A stretch of 64,000 nt of DNA from Neorhizobium sp. NCHU2750 (GTDB lineage: Bacteria; Pseudomonadota; Alphaproteobacteria; Rhizobiales; Rhizobiaceae), in NCBI RefSeq assembly GCF_003597675.1, contig NZ_CP030831.1, forward strand, positions 158,465 through 222,464, written 5' to 3'. The notes under the pieces are model-generated. The model was not told the DNA's origin, made no database searches, and saw nothing but the letters and a program-made list of their open reading frames with translations. Shown piece by piece: positions 10,125 through 19,396 of the stretch; position 1 is the stretch's first letter; every line of letters starts with the position of its first letter. The translations under genes and the position numbers were made by a program.

Positions 10125-11063
10125 TTGTCAAATCTACTAACAGTTCGCGACCTGGTCGTTCAGGTGCCGGCGCGCGATATCACAATCATCAACGGTGTCA
10201 GTTTTTCACTGGATGCAGGGCAGACGCTTGGACTCGTCGGGGAGTCGGGCTGCGGAAAGAGCATGACATGTTACGCAATAGCCAAGGCATTGCCGCGAGG
10301 GATTTCGCAGACGGGCGGAACTATTGAGCTGAACAGTGGACCAAAGGCTGATGGCAAGCCGGCTATTGCCATGATCTATCAGGACCCGACCAGCAGCCTC
10401 AATCCGGTTCATTCGATCGGTTATTATCTCGAGAGCAGCCTTTATCGCCATCAGGGTCTGGAGGGCAACGATGCACGGCTCGAGGCCATGCGTCTTCTCG
10501 AACGTGTCGGTATCGACCGCGCCAAAAGTCGGCTGCGATCCTATCCTCATGAGTTCTCGGGCGGTATGAACCAGCGCGTCATGATTGCCCACGCGCTCGC
10601 TGCGAAGCCCAAGCTGATGATCGCCGACGAGCCCACGACAGCGCTCGATGTCACGACGCAGGCGCAGATCCTTCATCTTCTGGAGGAACTCAGATCTGAA
10701 ACAGGCATGGCGCTTTTGATCGTGTCGCACGATCTCGGCGTGATCGCCCGCCTCGCGGATCGTGCGGCGGTCATGTATTGCGGAAAGATCGTCGAAACGG
10801 CGCCGGTTGCGGAATTGTTGGAGCGTGCAGCGCATCCTTACGCTCGCGCCCTGATCGGCTGCATGCCAACGATCGATGCGGACGACCTGGAGCCGCCAGT
10901 ACCAATCCCGGGTTCTGTTCCTCTTCTCGATAACCTGCCTGCCGGATGTTATTATCACCCACGCTGTCCCCGCGCGAGCGAACAATGTTCCGTGAGCTTT
11001 CCCGGGCCTGTCAACGTCGGCGCGTTCCATGACGCGGCGTGTTACCATCCGGTGAGCCCATGA
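10125..11063 (+). CDS. accB: AccB, ABC transporter ATPase
   Basis: About 312 residues of the OppD type. Walker A is GESGCGKSM, the ABC signature is SGGMNQRV and Walker B is [12 protein letters not shown]. The C-terminus carries the Cys-containing oligopeptide-ATPase tail ([14 protein letters not shown]). The frame is open from 10098, but a GGAGGAG site stands 7 bases before the TTG at 10125, which I take as the start. It powers agrocinopine import together with AccC, on the cytoplasmic face of AccD/AccE. It follows accA by 60 bp and overlaps accC. Confidence 0.9.
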   Translation: MSNLLTVRDLVVQVPARDITIINGVSFSLDAGQTLGLVGESGCGKSMTCYAIAKALPRGISQTGGTIELNSGPKADGKPAIAMIYQDPTSSLNPVHSIGYYLESSLYRHQGLEGNDARLEAMRLLERVGIDRAKSRLRSYPHEFSGGMNQRVMIAHALAAKPKLMIADEPTTALDVTTQAQILHLLEELRSETGMALLIVSHDLGVIARLADRAAVMYCGKIVETAPVAELLERAAHPYARALIGCMPTIDADDLEPPVPIPGSVPLLDNLPAGCYYHPRCPRASEQCSVSFPGPVNVGAFHDAACYHPVSP

Positions 11064-12079
11064 GTGCGCCTCTTCTTCAGGCCCGCGGGGTCACCAAGGT
11101 CTTTCGCCTGAAATCCGGGCTTTTCGTAAAGCCATCGGTACATGTGGCGGTTAATTCAATTGATCTCGAACTTGCGCCGCGTGAGCGGGTAGGTGTGGTC
11201 GGTGAATCTGGGAGCGGGAAATCGACACTCGGTAGACTTCTGCTCGGCTTGACCTCCACCACCGAGGGAGAGGTCTTGTTCGAAGGACTCGCGCACACAG
11301 ATCGTAGCGCGCGAGACTGGTCGACGTTCCGAAAGGAGACCTCCCTGGTCCAGCAAAACCCGCTGTCCGCCCTTAATCCACAAATGACGATCGGCGAGCA
11401 AATCGCTGAAGCCGTCTGGGTTCACCGGGTTGCCAACCGCGCGGGCGCGCGTGATCGGGCGGCAACCATGCTGGACCGGGTCGGCCTCTCGAGCGCGATG
11501 ATGAACCGCTATCCACATCAGATGTCGGGAGGGCAGCGACAAAGAGTTGTTATTGCCCGAGCTTTGATCCTCGACCCCAAATTGGTCGTATTCGATGAGG
11601 CGGTATCTGCGCTCGACGTCTCTGTGCAAGCCCAGGTCGTTGCGTTGCTTCGGCAGCTCTGGCAGGAGCTTGATCTGGCGTATGTGTTCATCACCCACGA
11701 CCTGCGCATCGTTCGCCATCTCGTTGATCGTATTGTCGTGATGTATCTTGGCCGCGTCGTCGAAACCGGCGATATCAAATCTGTGTATGCGTGGCCACGC
11801 CATCCCTATACCCGCGCATTGCTTGCCTCCGTCCCCACTATGGACCCGACGGTCCGCAATATTGAACCACCGATCAAGGGGGAACTCGACGCTGGCAAGG
11901 TAATGACTGGCTGTGCCTTCCGGTCACGCTGTCCTTTTGCAATCGAAAGATGTGCGAAAGAAACGCCGCTGCTTCGGCCTGCGGGCGGGCAACTGGCAGC
12001 GTGTCATAGAGCGGAAGAGTTTCCGAGATCTATAGTCGCGCAGACTGATCCGGCGCAGATGATGGAGGTGGCGCGATGA
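11060..12079 (+). CDS. accC: AccC, ABC transporter ATPase
   Basis: About 339 residues of the OppF type. Walker A is GESGSGKST, the signature is SGGQRQRV and Walker B is LVVFDEAVSALD (Ala-Val where most have Pro-Thr). The C-terminal oligopeptide-ATPase tail has CAFRSRCPFAIERC. The start at 11060 overlaps the accB stop by ATGA, a sign of translational coupling. The upstream in-frame ATG at 11039 would add seven residues inside accB. It pairs with AccB as the second nucleotide-binding subunit. Confidence 0.9.
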   Translation: MSAPLLQARGVTKVFRLKSGLFVKPSVHVAVNSIDLELAPRERVGVVGESGSGKSTLGRLLLGLTSTTEGEVLFEGLAHTDRSARDWSTFRKETSLVQQNPLSALNPQMTIGEQIAEAVWVHRVANRAGARDRAATMLDRVGLSSAMMNRYPHQMSGGQRQRVVIARALILDPKLVVFDEAVSALDVSVQAQVVALLRQLWQELDLAYVFITHDLRIVRHLVDRIVVMYLGRVVETGDIKSVYAWPRHPYTRALLASVPTMDPTVRNIEPPIKGELDAGKVMTGCAFRSRCPFAIERCAKETPLLRPAGGQLAACHRAEEFPRSIVAQTDPAQMMEVAR

Positions 12080-13002
12080 TTAGTTTCATCCTTGCACGCC
12101 TCGTTCGAGCGATCATTGTCATGATGCTGACCGTGACGTTTGTCTTCATCATTCTCAGGTTGGGTGGAGATCCAGCTCGGGCCATGTTGGGCGAGAACGC
12201 GACGCCAGAGGCGCTGGCAGCATTCCGAACAGCATGGGGCCTGGACAGATCCATTCCTGAACAGTTCCTGATCTATCTCGCCAGCGCGCTCAGAGGCGAC
12301 TTCGGGGTATCGGCAGCCGACGGTCGTGAGGTATTCACCGTCATCGCCGAACGTATACCCAAGACATTGACGCTGACGATTTCAGCGTTCGTGCTAAGCG
12401 TACTCGTCGGTATCCCCGCGGGAATCATTGCAGCAGTCCGCCGCGACAGTGCCGCCGACAAATCCGTCATGGCAGGCGCTGTTCTCGGCTATAGCGTACC
12501 AAATTTCTTGCTCGGACTGACGCTCATCTTCGTGTTTGCCGTCTGGTTTCGTGTGCTGCCGAGCTCGGGAAGTTCCACCTGGCAGCATGCGATCCTGCCC
12601 GTTGCGACATTCGGTCTTGTCAATGCGGCTGCGATTGCGCGCTTCGCACGTTCCGCGCTGATCGAAGTTCTGGAACAGCCCTATATCGCAGCGGCTCGCG
12701 CCGATGGTATTCCCAAGTGGGAAGTGGTTATCCGCCACGCGCTCCCGAACGCGGCGATCCCGATGGTGACCATGCTGGGTTTCGTTGCAGCTGGCTTGCT
12801 GGGGGGGTCGGCTATCGTAGAGACCGTATTCGCCTGGCCCGGGCTTGGTAGCGGTTTTGTTCGAGCAATCACGCTCAGCGATCTCAATGTCGTTCAGGCA
12901 ATGATCCTTCTCTTCACGGCGTTCATGGTCACGATCAACTTGATCGTCGATGTTCTCTATGCGGTGCTGAACCCGAAAATCAGGCTTCAAAAAAATGGCT
13001 AA
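12076..13002 (+). CDS. accD: AccD, ABC transporter permease
   Basis: 308 residues, an inner-membrane permease of the DppB/OppB class with about six hydrophobic segments. The N-terminus follows the class pattern (FILARLVRAIIVMMLTVTFVF, with LGGDP after the first membrane span). The EAA loop that docks on the ATPases is AAARADGIPKWEVVIRHALP. The start overlaps accC by ATGA, so the two are coupled. It forms the channel with AccE. Confidence 0.9.
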   Translation: MISFILARLVRAIIVMMLTVTFVFIILRLGGDPARAMLGENATPEALAAFRTAWGLDRSIPEQFLIYLASALRGDFGVSAADGREVFTVIAERIPKTLTLTISAFVLSVLVGIPAGIIAAVRRDSAADKSVMAGAVLGYSVPNFLLGLTLIFVFAVWFRVLPSSGSSTWQHAILPVATFGLVNAAAIARFARSALIEVLEQPYIAAARADGIPKWEVVIRHALPNAAIPMVTMLGFVAAGLLGGSAIVETVFAWPGLGSGFVRAITLSDLNVVQAMILLFTAFMVTINLIVDVLYAVLNPKIRLQKNG

Positions 13003-13855
13003 TACGACACTCTCATTACCAAAGCGGCAATTCCTGAAATCTGCCCGCCGCATTCCGATCAGTATCTGGCTATGCCTGATCTGGATTGCGGTTGTCGTCT
13101 TCGTGGGCATCACGGCGCAATGGTTGGCACCGTTCGACTATCTGCAGCAGTCACCTCTGGCGCGATTTGCGCCGCCGGGTGCGCCGGGACATTTGCTGGG
13201 AACTGATTATCTCGGTCGTGACGTGCTCAGCAACATTCTGGTCGCTACCCAGACGTCTTTGATGATCGCTCTTGTCGGTTCTCTCATCTGCGCGTTCATC
13301 GGTACGACCCTCGGATTTCTTGCGGCACATTTCGGTGGCTGGGTCGACAATCTCATTATGGGCTTCGCAGACGCGAAGGCTTCCGTGCCCTTTATAATCT
13401 TCGCGCTTGGTGTCCTGGCGTTTCTCGGGTCAAGCCCGCTGATACTTCTTATGCTCGTTGGTGTCGCATCATTCGAGCGTTATGCGCGGCTGACGCGTGG
13501 CCTCGTCTTGAGTGCGAACCAGGAGGGATATGCGGAGGCGGCGCGCATCGTCGGCGTGCCATCGCTTCGGATCTATGTGCGCCACGTCCTTCCAAACATT
13601 GCTGGACCGCTCATCGTTCAAATCACCCTGAATTTCCCGGATATCATCCTGCTCGAAAGCGGATTGAGCTTCCTTGGGCTTGGGATCCAACCGCCGGAAA
13701 CGAGCCTTGGGCTGATGGTCGCAGACGGCAGAAACTATATCGCGATTGCCTGGTGGCTCATCGCGTTGCCCGGCGTTGTTATTGTTCTCACCACCCTGTC
13801 CATCAGCCTGCTCGGCGACTACTTGCGCGATCGCTTCGACGCGCGCCTGCGATAA
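12995..13855 (+). CDS. accE: AccE, ABC transporter permease
   Basis: 286 residues, a permease of the DppC/OppC class. It has an N-terminal membrane anchor, the conserved GTDYLGRDVLSNIL phrase after the first periplasmic loop, and the EAA motif EAARIVGVPSLRIYVRHVLP. It overlaps the end of accD by 8 bp. It completes the AccABCDE importer, which takes up agrocinopines A/B and, by mimicry, agrocin 84. Confidence 0.9.
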   Translation: MANTTLSLPKRQFLKSARRIPISIWLCLIWIAVVVFVGITAQWLAPFDYLQQSPLARFAPPGAPGHLLGTDYLGRDVLSNILVATQTSLMIALVGSLICAFIGTTLGFLAAHFGGWVDNLIMGFADAKASVPFIIFALGVLAFLGSSPLILLMLVGVASFERYARLTRGLVLSANQEGYAEAARIVGVPSLRIYVRHVLPNIAGPLIVQITLNFPDIILLESGLSFLGLGIQPPETSLGLMVADGRNYIAIAWWLIALPGVVIVLTTLSISLLGDYLRDRFDARLR

Positions 13856-13864
13856 ACGAAAGGA

Positions 13865-14671
13865 ATGAAAATGAACCCTCTCAGAATGACACCGGAGACG
13901 ATCCGCCTGGGCGGCCATCGCGGCCACAGCGCCGGCGCCCCCGAAAACACGCTCGCGGCGTTTCGGAAGGCGTTTGAATTCGGCGGACGTAACGTCACAT
14001 GCGAAACCGATCTCGGAATTACCCGCGATGGAGAACTTGTGCTGATTCACGACAAGACCGTCGACCGCACAACAGACGGTCACGGCATCGTTCACGACAT
14101 GACCTATTCGGAGTTGTCGAAACTCGACGCAGGGAGTTGGTTCAGTTCGGAGTTTGTCGGAGAGCGTGTGCCGCTACTTAAGGACGCGCTTCAGCTCGCC
14201 CGTGAGCTTGGCATTATCTATCAGCTTGAACTGAAGATCTACGACGCGAACGACGTCTTCTTCCCAAAGTTGAGGACGCTCATCGATGAATTGGGCTGTG
14301 CGGATCTCCTCCAGTTCTCTTCCTTCGACTACGTTCAGCTGAAGGCCGTCAAGGAAGCAATTCCCGAGGTACCGACCGTTGGCCTGATGCATTCGCGCCT
14401 CATCGATCCAGCCGCCCTTGCCCGTCAGGCCAATCTCGATGCCATGAACATCGAGATCTACCATTTCGCCAGCGGTGAAGCCCGCCAACTCCACAACGAG
14501 GGATTTGCCGCTTTTTGCTACCTACCGACGGGGTACCATGAAAAACTCGCGCAGTACGGCGTGGACGTGGAAACGCAGGTCGTTCAGTGGGTTCGTGAAG
14601 GTCAGTTGGATCAGTTGCTCGGAGACGACGTCGCACAGGTCGCCAGGCTCAAGGACCGTGCAAATGGCTGA
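13865..14671 (+). CDS. accF: AccF, agrocinopine phosphodiesterase (GDPD family)
   Basis: 268 residues (266 if the ATG at 13871 is used) of the glycerophosphodiester phosphodiesterase TIM barrel. Visible active-site elements are GGHRGHSAGAPENTLAAF, the metal-binding CETDLG and VLIHDKTVDRTTDG. In agrocinopine plasmids AccF splits the sugar phosphodiester, and it also releases the toxic moiety from agrocin 84. A GAAAGGAATG stretch precedes the start. Its stop overlaps the accG start. The C-terminal ~100 residues are repeated, with divergence, at 63238-63546. Confidence 0.92.
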   Translation: MKMNPLRMTPETIRLGGHRGHSAGAPENTLAAFRKAFEFGGRNVTCETDLGITRDGELVLIHDKTVDRTTDGHGIVHDMTYSELSKLDAGSWFSSEFVGERVPLLKDALQLARELGIIYQLELKIYDANDVFFPKLRTLIDELGCADLLQFSSFDYVQLKAVKEAIPEVPTVGLMHSRLIDPAALARQANLDAMNIEIYHFASGEARQLHNEGFAAFCYLPTGYHEKLAQYGVDVETQVVQWVREGQLDQLLGDDVAQVARLKDRANG

Positions 14672-15482
14672 TCGGGACACATCGACATCTCACGCAGGAG
14701 AAACAGCTTCGATTGTGGAAGAGATCGCGCGCAAGGCAGGCGACCTTGCCCTCGCTCATTTCCGCTCCCTATCGAGCCTGTCGGTCGAGACCAAGGGACA
14801 TCTCGATCTTGTGACGAAGGCGGACAAGGAGGTCGAAACATTTCTTATCGCGCAGTTGCGGGAGGCGTTTCCCGCAGACGGCATATTTGGAGAAGAAGGG
14901 GGCGAAATCAAAGGGCGTTCAGGTCGTATCTGGGTGATCGATCCGATTGATGGGACATTCAATTTCGTCCGCGGCGGTCAGAACTGGGCAATTTCCATCG
15001 GTCTCTATGAAAACAAGCGTCCTACATTCGGGGTTATCTTCGCTCCAGTCCGAAACCTGATGTTTGTTGGAGGGAAAACGGTGGAGACGAAGCTCAACGG
15101 CATGGCGGTCAAGCCACTTCCGCCGCTCGATATGTCGCGTGCATCGACCGGGTTCAGCTACCATCCTTCGGCTTCGACAGCGGACAGGCTCGAAGTCATC
15201 CGTTATATCTCGGATGATCTCAATATCAGCTTCCGTTTCTGCGGCGCTGCGACACTCTCGATGGTCGAGGTGGCCATGGGCGAGACAGATGGCTACGTTT
15301 CATTGGGAGACTCGACGTGGGACGTTATGGCAGCGTTGCCTATTTTGAGCAATCTGGGTGTTGCGGATACGATCGACTGGGACAGGACCGACTTGTCGGC
15401 CAAACTCCGGTTTGCTTGTGGCAGCCACGACTTCCTGGAGAAGGTGAAGCCGTTGCTCGATAAAGTGGCGCTGGCCGCATAA
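14664..15482 (+). CDS. accG: AccG, inositol-monophosphatase-family sugar phosphatase
   Basis: 272 residues of the IMPase/FBPase fold. The metal-binding motifs are GEEGGEIKG, WVIDPIDGTFNFV and, near the C-terminus, the WD motif DSTWDVMAALPIL. It should remove phosphate from the sugar phosphate made by AccF; arabinose-2-phosphate is the substrate suggested for AccG. The ATG at 14664 overlaps the accF stop, and the frame is open further upstream only by chance. A truncated paralogue with the same overlap arrangement lies at 62790-63245. Confidence 0.9.
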   Translation: MADRDTSTSHAGETASIVEEIARKAGDLALAHFRSLSSLSVETKGHLDLVTKADKEVETFLIAQLREAFPADGIFGEEGGEIKGRSGRIWVIDPIDGTFNFVRGGQNWAISIGLYENKRPTFGVIFAPVRNLMFVGGKTVETKLNGMAVKPLPPLDMSRASTGFSYHPSASTADRLEVIRYISDDLNISFRFCGAATLSMVEVAMGETDGYVSLGDSTWDVMAALPILSNLGVADTIDWDRTDLSAKLRFACGSHDFLEKVKPLLDKVALAA

Positions 15483-15940
15483 TGCGGCGCGCCTCTGACA
15501 ATAACGGTCACAGATCGCCACTGGTCGACGCGGACCAATGCGGCGCGATTTGCGTACGCTCGACAAGCCTTGTTAACAGCGAGATGGAAGCGCTTCTGAT
15601 CACCAGCCGCGAAACTGGCCGCTGGGTAATCCCCAAGGGCTGGTCGGAGGGCAGGAAAAAGCTTCATCGAGTCGCACGGGAGGAAGCTTGGGAAGAAGCC
15701 GGCGTGCGGGGAAGAGTCTGCAAAAACCCGTATGGTCACTACCGCTATGACAAGAAGGTATCACATGACGAATTCATCCCTTGTCTGGTTCAGGTTCACC
15801 TGCTGACCGTATCGACCCTGAAGGATGATTTCCCCGAGAAAGGACAACGCCAGATCAGGTGGTTTTCTCCGGAGGAAGCTTCTGGATTGGTTATCGAGCC
15901 GGAGCTCAAACAACTGCTTTTAAAGCTGCGACAGCAGTGA
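15482..15940 (+). CDS. Nudix hydrolase (DIPP-like)
   Basis: 152 residues. The Nudix box is a divergent WSEGRKKLHRVAREEAWEEAGV, preceded by GRWVIPKGW, the usual lead-in of the diphosphoinositol-polyphosphate/ApnA hydrolase branch. It should hydrolyse a nucleoside or sugar diphosphate linked to another group; the substrate is not known. The start overlaps the accG stop (TAATG), so it is translated as part of the acc operon. A paralogue sits behind the accG fragment at 62226-62765, which suggests it belongs to the agrocinopine module rather than being a chance neighbour. Confidence 0.82.
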   Translation: MRRASDNNGHRSPLVDADQCGAICVRSTSLVNSEMEALLITSRETGRWVIPKGWSEGRKKLHRVAREEAWEEAGVRGRVCKNPYGHYRYDKKVSHDEFIPCLVQVHLLTVSTLKDDFPEKGQRQIRWFSPEEASGLVIEPELKQLLLKLRQQ

Positions 15941-15960
15941 CCCACACAATTGAGGACGAC

Positions 15961-16944
15961 ATGGACATCGAACTTCTCAAGAAAACACCCGACCTAAGAG
16001 CCATAGCAGATATCCGGCTGGCGACCCTCGAGGACGGTCCGGCGCGTGGCCAACGGCTGTTGATCGCTCGAAATGCAACAGGAATTGCGTTCGAAGTGGC
16101 GTTGGATCGCGGCTTCGATATTTCCAGCCTTTCGTTTAGGGGGACCAATATTGGTTGGAACTCGCCGATTCAGATGCGTTTTCCAATGGTTGATCCAGGC
16201 TCCGAAGGCGGCTGGGCTTTCATGCGCAACTTCGATGGCTTCCTTGTGACATGCGGGCTCGACCACATCAGCCGTCCTCTGGAAGTTGATATGGCCCACT
16301 ATAATCATCCGCACCTGAAGACGAAAAGCATGCCTCAGCATGGCAGAATCTCGACCGAAAAAGCAAGATTGGTCGGATATGACGTCGACCCAGAATCCGG
16401 TGAGATCTTCTGTGAGGGGATCGTCAGGCAGGCAAGTGTCTTCGGCGAAAACCTGGAGCTGAGACGGAGGATCACTTTACCAGTCTTTGGTCAGGTGCTG
16501 CGGATTGACGACACAGTGACAAACCGGGGGTTTCGCCCGTCTGGACATGCAATAATCTATCACCTGAACTACGGCTATCCGTTTCTGGATCAGAACCTCG
16601 AGATCACGGGTCTTCCTGAGCTCCTTGCGGCAAAATTGGTCGTGGATCCACCTCGGCCAAGTGACGATTACGGCGAATACGTCGACTCGGTCGATAGCCT
16701 AGAGATTCCGGAAGCGGATCCGATCGTTGTCAGCAACCGTGAACTCGACATATCCGTCGGCCTGACGTTCACTCGCGACCAACTGAACAAGCTTGCTATC
16801 TGGAGAGCTTATCAGTCTGGAGTGTTTGCGCTCGGCGTCGAACCCCGCACCGACCTGGCACAGGACAGACCTTTGCTTCTGCCTGGCGAAAGCTGCAAGA
16901 ACTCGTTGCAAGTTGAACTGACCGATTGCTGTTGTTCCAACTAA
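15961..16944 (+). CDS. Aldose-1-epimerase-like protein, DUF4432 family
   Basis: 327 residues that resemble the DUF4432 branch of the galactose-mutarotase fold ([20 protein letters not shown], then [24 protein letters not shown], and [11 protein letters not shown]). Such proteins act on free sugars or are of unknown function. Here it could process the arabinose or fructose released from the opine. The ATG at 15961 starts 20 bp after the Nudix gene, after AATTGAGGACGAC, so it looks co-transcribed. The family call is from motif memory. Confidence 0.7.
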   Translation: MDIELLKKTPDLRAIADIRLATLEDGPARGQRLLIARNATGIAFEVALDRGFDISSLSFRGTNIGWNSPIQMRFPMVDPGSEGGWAFMRNFDGFLVTCGLDHISRPLEVDMAHYNHPHLKTKSMPQHGRISTEKARLVGYDVDPESGEIFCEGIVRQASVFGENLELRRRITLPVFGQVLRIDDTVTNRGFRPSGHAIIYHLNYGYPFLDQNLEITGLPELLAAKLVVDPPRPSDDYGEYVDSVDSLEIPEADPIVVSNRELDISVGLTFTRDQLNKLAIWRAYQSGVFALGVEPRTDLAQDRPLLLPGESCKNSLQVELTDCCCSN

Positions 16945-16978
16945 AGGAGCTGGTAGGGCCTCAAACGGGGGACAGGAA

Positions 16979-17074
16979 ATGAAACGCGTCTTGATCGTCG
17001 GTTGCCCAGGTGCTGGAAAATCCACGCTTGCGAAGCAACTCGCCAAGATCACCGATCTTCCTCTCGTACAGTAG
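16979..17074 (+). pseudogene. Truncated P-loop kinase, 5' end only
   Basis: Starts [20 protein letters not shown], a textbook Walker A of small adenylate-kinase-like/topology-modulation kinases, behind a strong GGGGGACAGGAA ribosome site. After 31 codons the frame meets TAG, exactly where the sequence becomes the antisense of an IS21 transposase. The gene was cut by that element or by a deletion around it. When intact it was probably the last gene of the acc operon, perhaps a sugar or nucleoside kinase. Confidence 0.7.
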
Positions 17075-17712
17075 CTCGACGCGCCGAGCACGCCGAGGAA
17101 CAGTTCCGCCTCGCGGATCTCACCGGTCTTGCGATCGACAATCGGCACCTTCTTGCCGGAATAATCAACGAAGACTTTGTCGCCGGCGATGTGTTCCTGG
17201 CGCATCGTCGGTGACAGGCGCTTCTCAAAGCCGCGGAACAGCTGGCAAAAACGGCTATATCCATACCCATCCGGATGGGCGCTGCGGTATTCCTCCCAAA
17301 GAATCAGCAGCGTCACGCCTGGCTTCTTCAGCTCGATTGAAAGCGGTCCCCAGTCGGGCTCTTGGCGCAGTCGCTGGCCCCGCTTGACGCCGGGGTGAAC
17401 GAAGAGCTTGGCCTCGAGAACATCGTCTGTCAGGCCGCTGGCGAGGGCCCAACTCAGCCCTGCCATCGCAGCCCGCTTCAAGTTGTCCTGCACGGTGCTG
17501 CGAGCAATGCCAAGCATTACAGCGATCTCGCGGCTACTCGTTCCGCTACCCGCAAGCCGCAGCATTTGTCGTATGTGTCGCATGGTCAGCTTTCTTTTTG
17601 CAGGCATTAAATTCCCCTCGTGGATATCGAGGGGACACATGCCAATGTTGCTGACCCAGGGGAACTTGAGTGCCGGAAACTGACCGGTTATTGATAGGAA
17701 TGGTGGCCGGTC
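17072..17712 (-). mobile_element. IS21-family remnant
   Basis: A partial insertion sequence carrying only the N-terminal part of an IstA-like gene on the minus strand. The left edge coincides with the break in the kinase gene; the other half of istA and istB are missing. A hairpin (CCCCTCG with CGAGGGG, 17614-17634) lies just before the istA start. The right edge is uncertain, near 17700. It separates the acc operon from the vir region. Confidence 0.65.
17075..17607 (-). pseudogene. istA: istA fragment (IS21 transposase, N-terminal part)
   Basis: Starts MPAKRKLTMRHIRQMLRLAG at 17607, then a helix-turn-helix (SSREIAVMLGIARSTVQDNL) and the beginning of the catalytic region (PTMRQEHIAGDKVFVDYSGK with the first Asp). 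It covers about 178 residues, under half of IstA. The frame continues by chance into antisense sequence of the upstream genes, so the apparent longer ORF is not real. Confidence 0.7.
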
Positions 17713-18060
17713 AATGATTGGAATGGCGGCCGGGTTCAGAGTGGAATTCGCACATCTAACTTTTGTGCTTAAAATGGACAATGCCTTTGCGGCAAACTTA
17801 GGCGCAATCCCTACAGCTTTCCACCAATTCCGCGACGGACAAAGTTGGTCGACGGTAGCCTGCGGCCTGTGCGACGAGCGCCTCAAGCACCAAAGCCGGA
17901 AATATAATTTCGACCATATTACAGATGAAACGAGATTCAAATTTGTCGACATATCTTTTGTTGCTACGTTAAACCGAAGGCTTATTATTGAAGCTAAGGC
18001 TTTGAATTCCCATACGGTTTACGTCGATTCTGGTATCGACTTCGATGAAAGTATGTAAAA
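17713..18060. other. virH upstream region
   Basis: About 350 bp between the IS21 remnant and virH1. An open frame of 114 codons exists on the plus strand, but it lacks a ribosome site and resembles nothing known. More likely this is the virH promoter region; one vir-box-like sequence is listed separately. Confidence 0.4.
17918..17930 (-). promoter_or_regulatory. Candidate vir box upstream of virH1
   Basis: Read on the minus strand, TTTCATCTGTAAT matches 10 of 12 positions of the vir-box core TNCAATTGNAAY bound by phosphorylated VirG. It lies about 130 bp before virH1, whose induction by phenolics through VirA/VirG is established. Confidence 0.45.
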
Positions 18061-19320
18061 ATGATCACGAGCAGCATTTCTGGGACCGACCAGCAGTTTC
18101 AAAACGCCACGCAGCCAAAAGAGCTCGATCCTGATGCTGTTCCTGTAAGCAGGCTTGATTCTGAAGGCCATGAAATTTTTGCTGAATGGCGACCTAAGCG
18201 CCCGTTCCTTCGGAGGGAGGACGGCGTCTTTTTGGTTCTCCGCGCGGATGATATCTTTCTGCTGGGCACCGATCCTCGTACGAGGCAAATAGAAACAGAA
18301 CTCATGTTAAATCGAGGCGTAACCCGCGGCGCCGTTTTCGACTTAATCCGCTACAGCATGCTCTTTTCAAACGGCGAGGTCCATGTGAAACGGCGCTCAG
18401 CCTTTGCGAAGACCTTTGCATTCCGGATGATCGACGCGCTACGCCCGGAGATCACGAAGTTAACGGAGCATTTGTGGGACGATGTACCGAGAGTTGACGA
18501 TTTTGACTTTGCTGAAATGTACGCGTCGAAATTGCCTGCGCTAACGATTGCCAGTGTACTTGGTTTGCCATTTGGGGATGCACCTTTCTTCACACGACTT
18601 GTTTACAACGTTTCGCGCTGCTTAAGTCCTTCGTGGGGAGAAGACGATTTTCCGGAGATTGAGGCTTCTGCCGTCGAGCTCCAGGATTATGTCCGGGCAG
18701 TGGTAGCGGATCGCAGCCGACGTATAAGCGATGACTTCCTCTCTTGCTACTTGAAAGCGGTGCGGGAAGAAGGAACGCTTTCACCCATCGAGGAGATCAT
18801 GCAATTGGTGTTTCTCATACTCGCCGGAAGCGATGCAACTCGTAACGCGATGGTGATGCTGCCGACTCTTTTGCTGCAAAATCCTGTTGTCTGGTCCTCT
18901 CTATGCCACGATCAATCCGGCGTCGCGGCCGCAGTGGAGGAAGGGCTTCGCTTCGAGCCATCAGTTGGGTCTTTCCCGCGGTTGGCGCTCGAAGATATTG
19001 ATCTGGATGGGTACGTATTGCCAAAGGGAAGTTTCCTAGCCCTAAGCATCATGTCCGGCCTGCGGGACGAGAGACACTACGAGCATCCTCAGCTTTTTGA
19101 CATAAAACGCAAACAAATGCGCAGGCACCTCGGATTTGGCGCGGGTGTGCATCGGTGCCTCGGCGAAGCTCTGGCGCGGATTGAATTGCAAGAAGGACTT
19201 AGAACACTTCTGCGCCGCGCGCCGAGCCTTAGGGTGACAGGCGACTGGCCACGGATGATAGGTCACGGGGGTGCACGGCGCGCCACGGGGATGACAGTCA
19301 ATCTGGGCGTCGATCGGTGA
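18061..19320 (+). CDS. virH1: VirH1, cytochrome P450
   Basis: 419 residues of a soluble bacterial P450. The I-helix oxygen-binding stretch is LILAGSDATRN, and the heme-thiolate loop FGAGVHRCLGEALAR supplies the cysteine ligand. VirH proteins are induced with the vir regulon and are thought to detoxify plant phenolics. The ATG at 18061 has no strong ribosome site. virH2 follows after about 76 bp, forming the virH (pinF) operon. The substrate of VirH1 is not established. Confidence 0.9.
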   Translation: MITSSISGTDQQFQNATQPKELDPDAVPVSRLDSEGHEIFAEWRPKRPFLRREDGVFLVLRADDIFLLGTDPRTRQIETELMLNRGVTRGAVFDLIRYSMLFSNGEVHVKRRSAFAKTFAFRMIDALRPEITKLTEHLWDDVPRVDDFDFAEMYASKLPALTIASVLGLPFGDAPFFTRLVYNVSRCLSPSWGEDDFPEIEASAVELQDYVRAVVADRSRRISDDFLSCYLKAVREEGTLSPIEEIMQLVFLILAGSDATRNAMVMLPTLLLQNPVVWSSLCHDQSGVAAAVEEGLRFEPSVGSFPRLALEDIDLDGYVLPKGSFLALSIMSGLRDERHYEHPQLFDIKRKQMRRHLGFGAGVHRCLGEALARIELQEGLRTLLRRAPSLRVTGDWPRMIGHGGARRATGMTVNLGVDR

Positions 19321-19396
19321 GGTCACCGTTCCGTTCGGTTGACGGAGATGACGTTGAGTATCACAGCCAGGATTAAATGAACCGGGAGAACTCCCA

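Noticed and set aside
12394..13113. 239-codon minus-strand frame
   Set aside because: Antisense to the permease genes accD and accE; no ribosome site or family features.
16699..17952. A single 417-codon minus-strand gene
   Set aside because: Only 17075-17607 reads as IstA. The rest is antisense to the DUF4432 gene and the kinase start on one side and to intergenic DNA on the other.
17714..18058. 114-codon plus frame before virH1
   Set aside because: No ribosome site and no recognisable sequence; the place fits the virH promoter.
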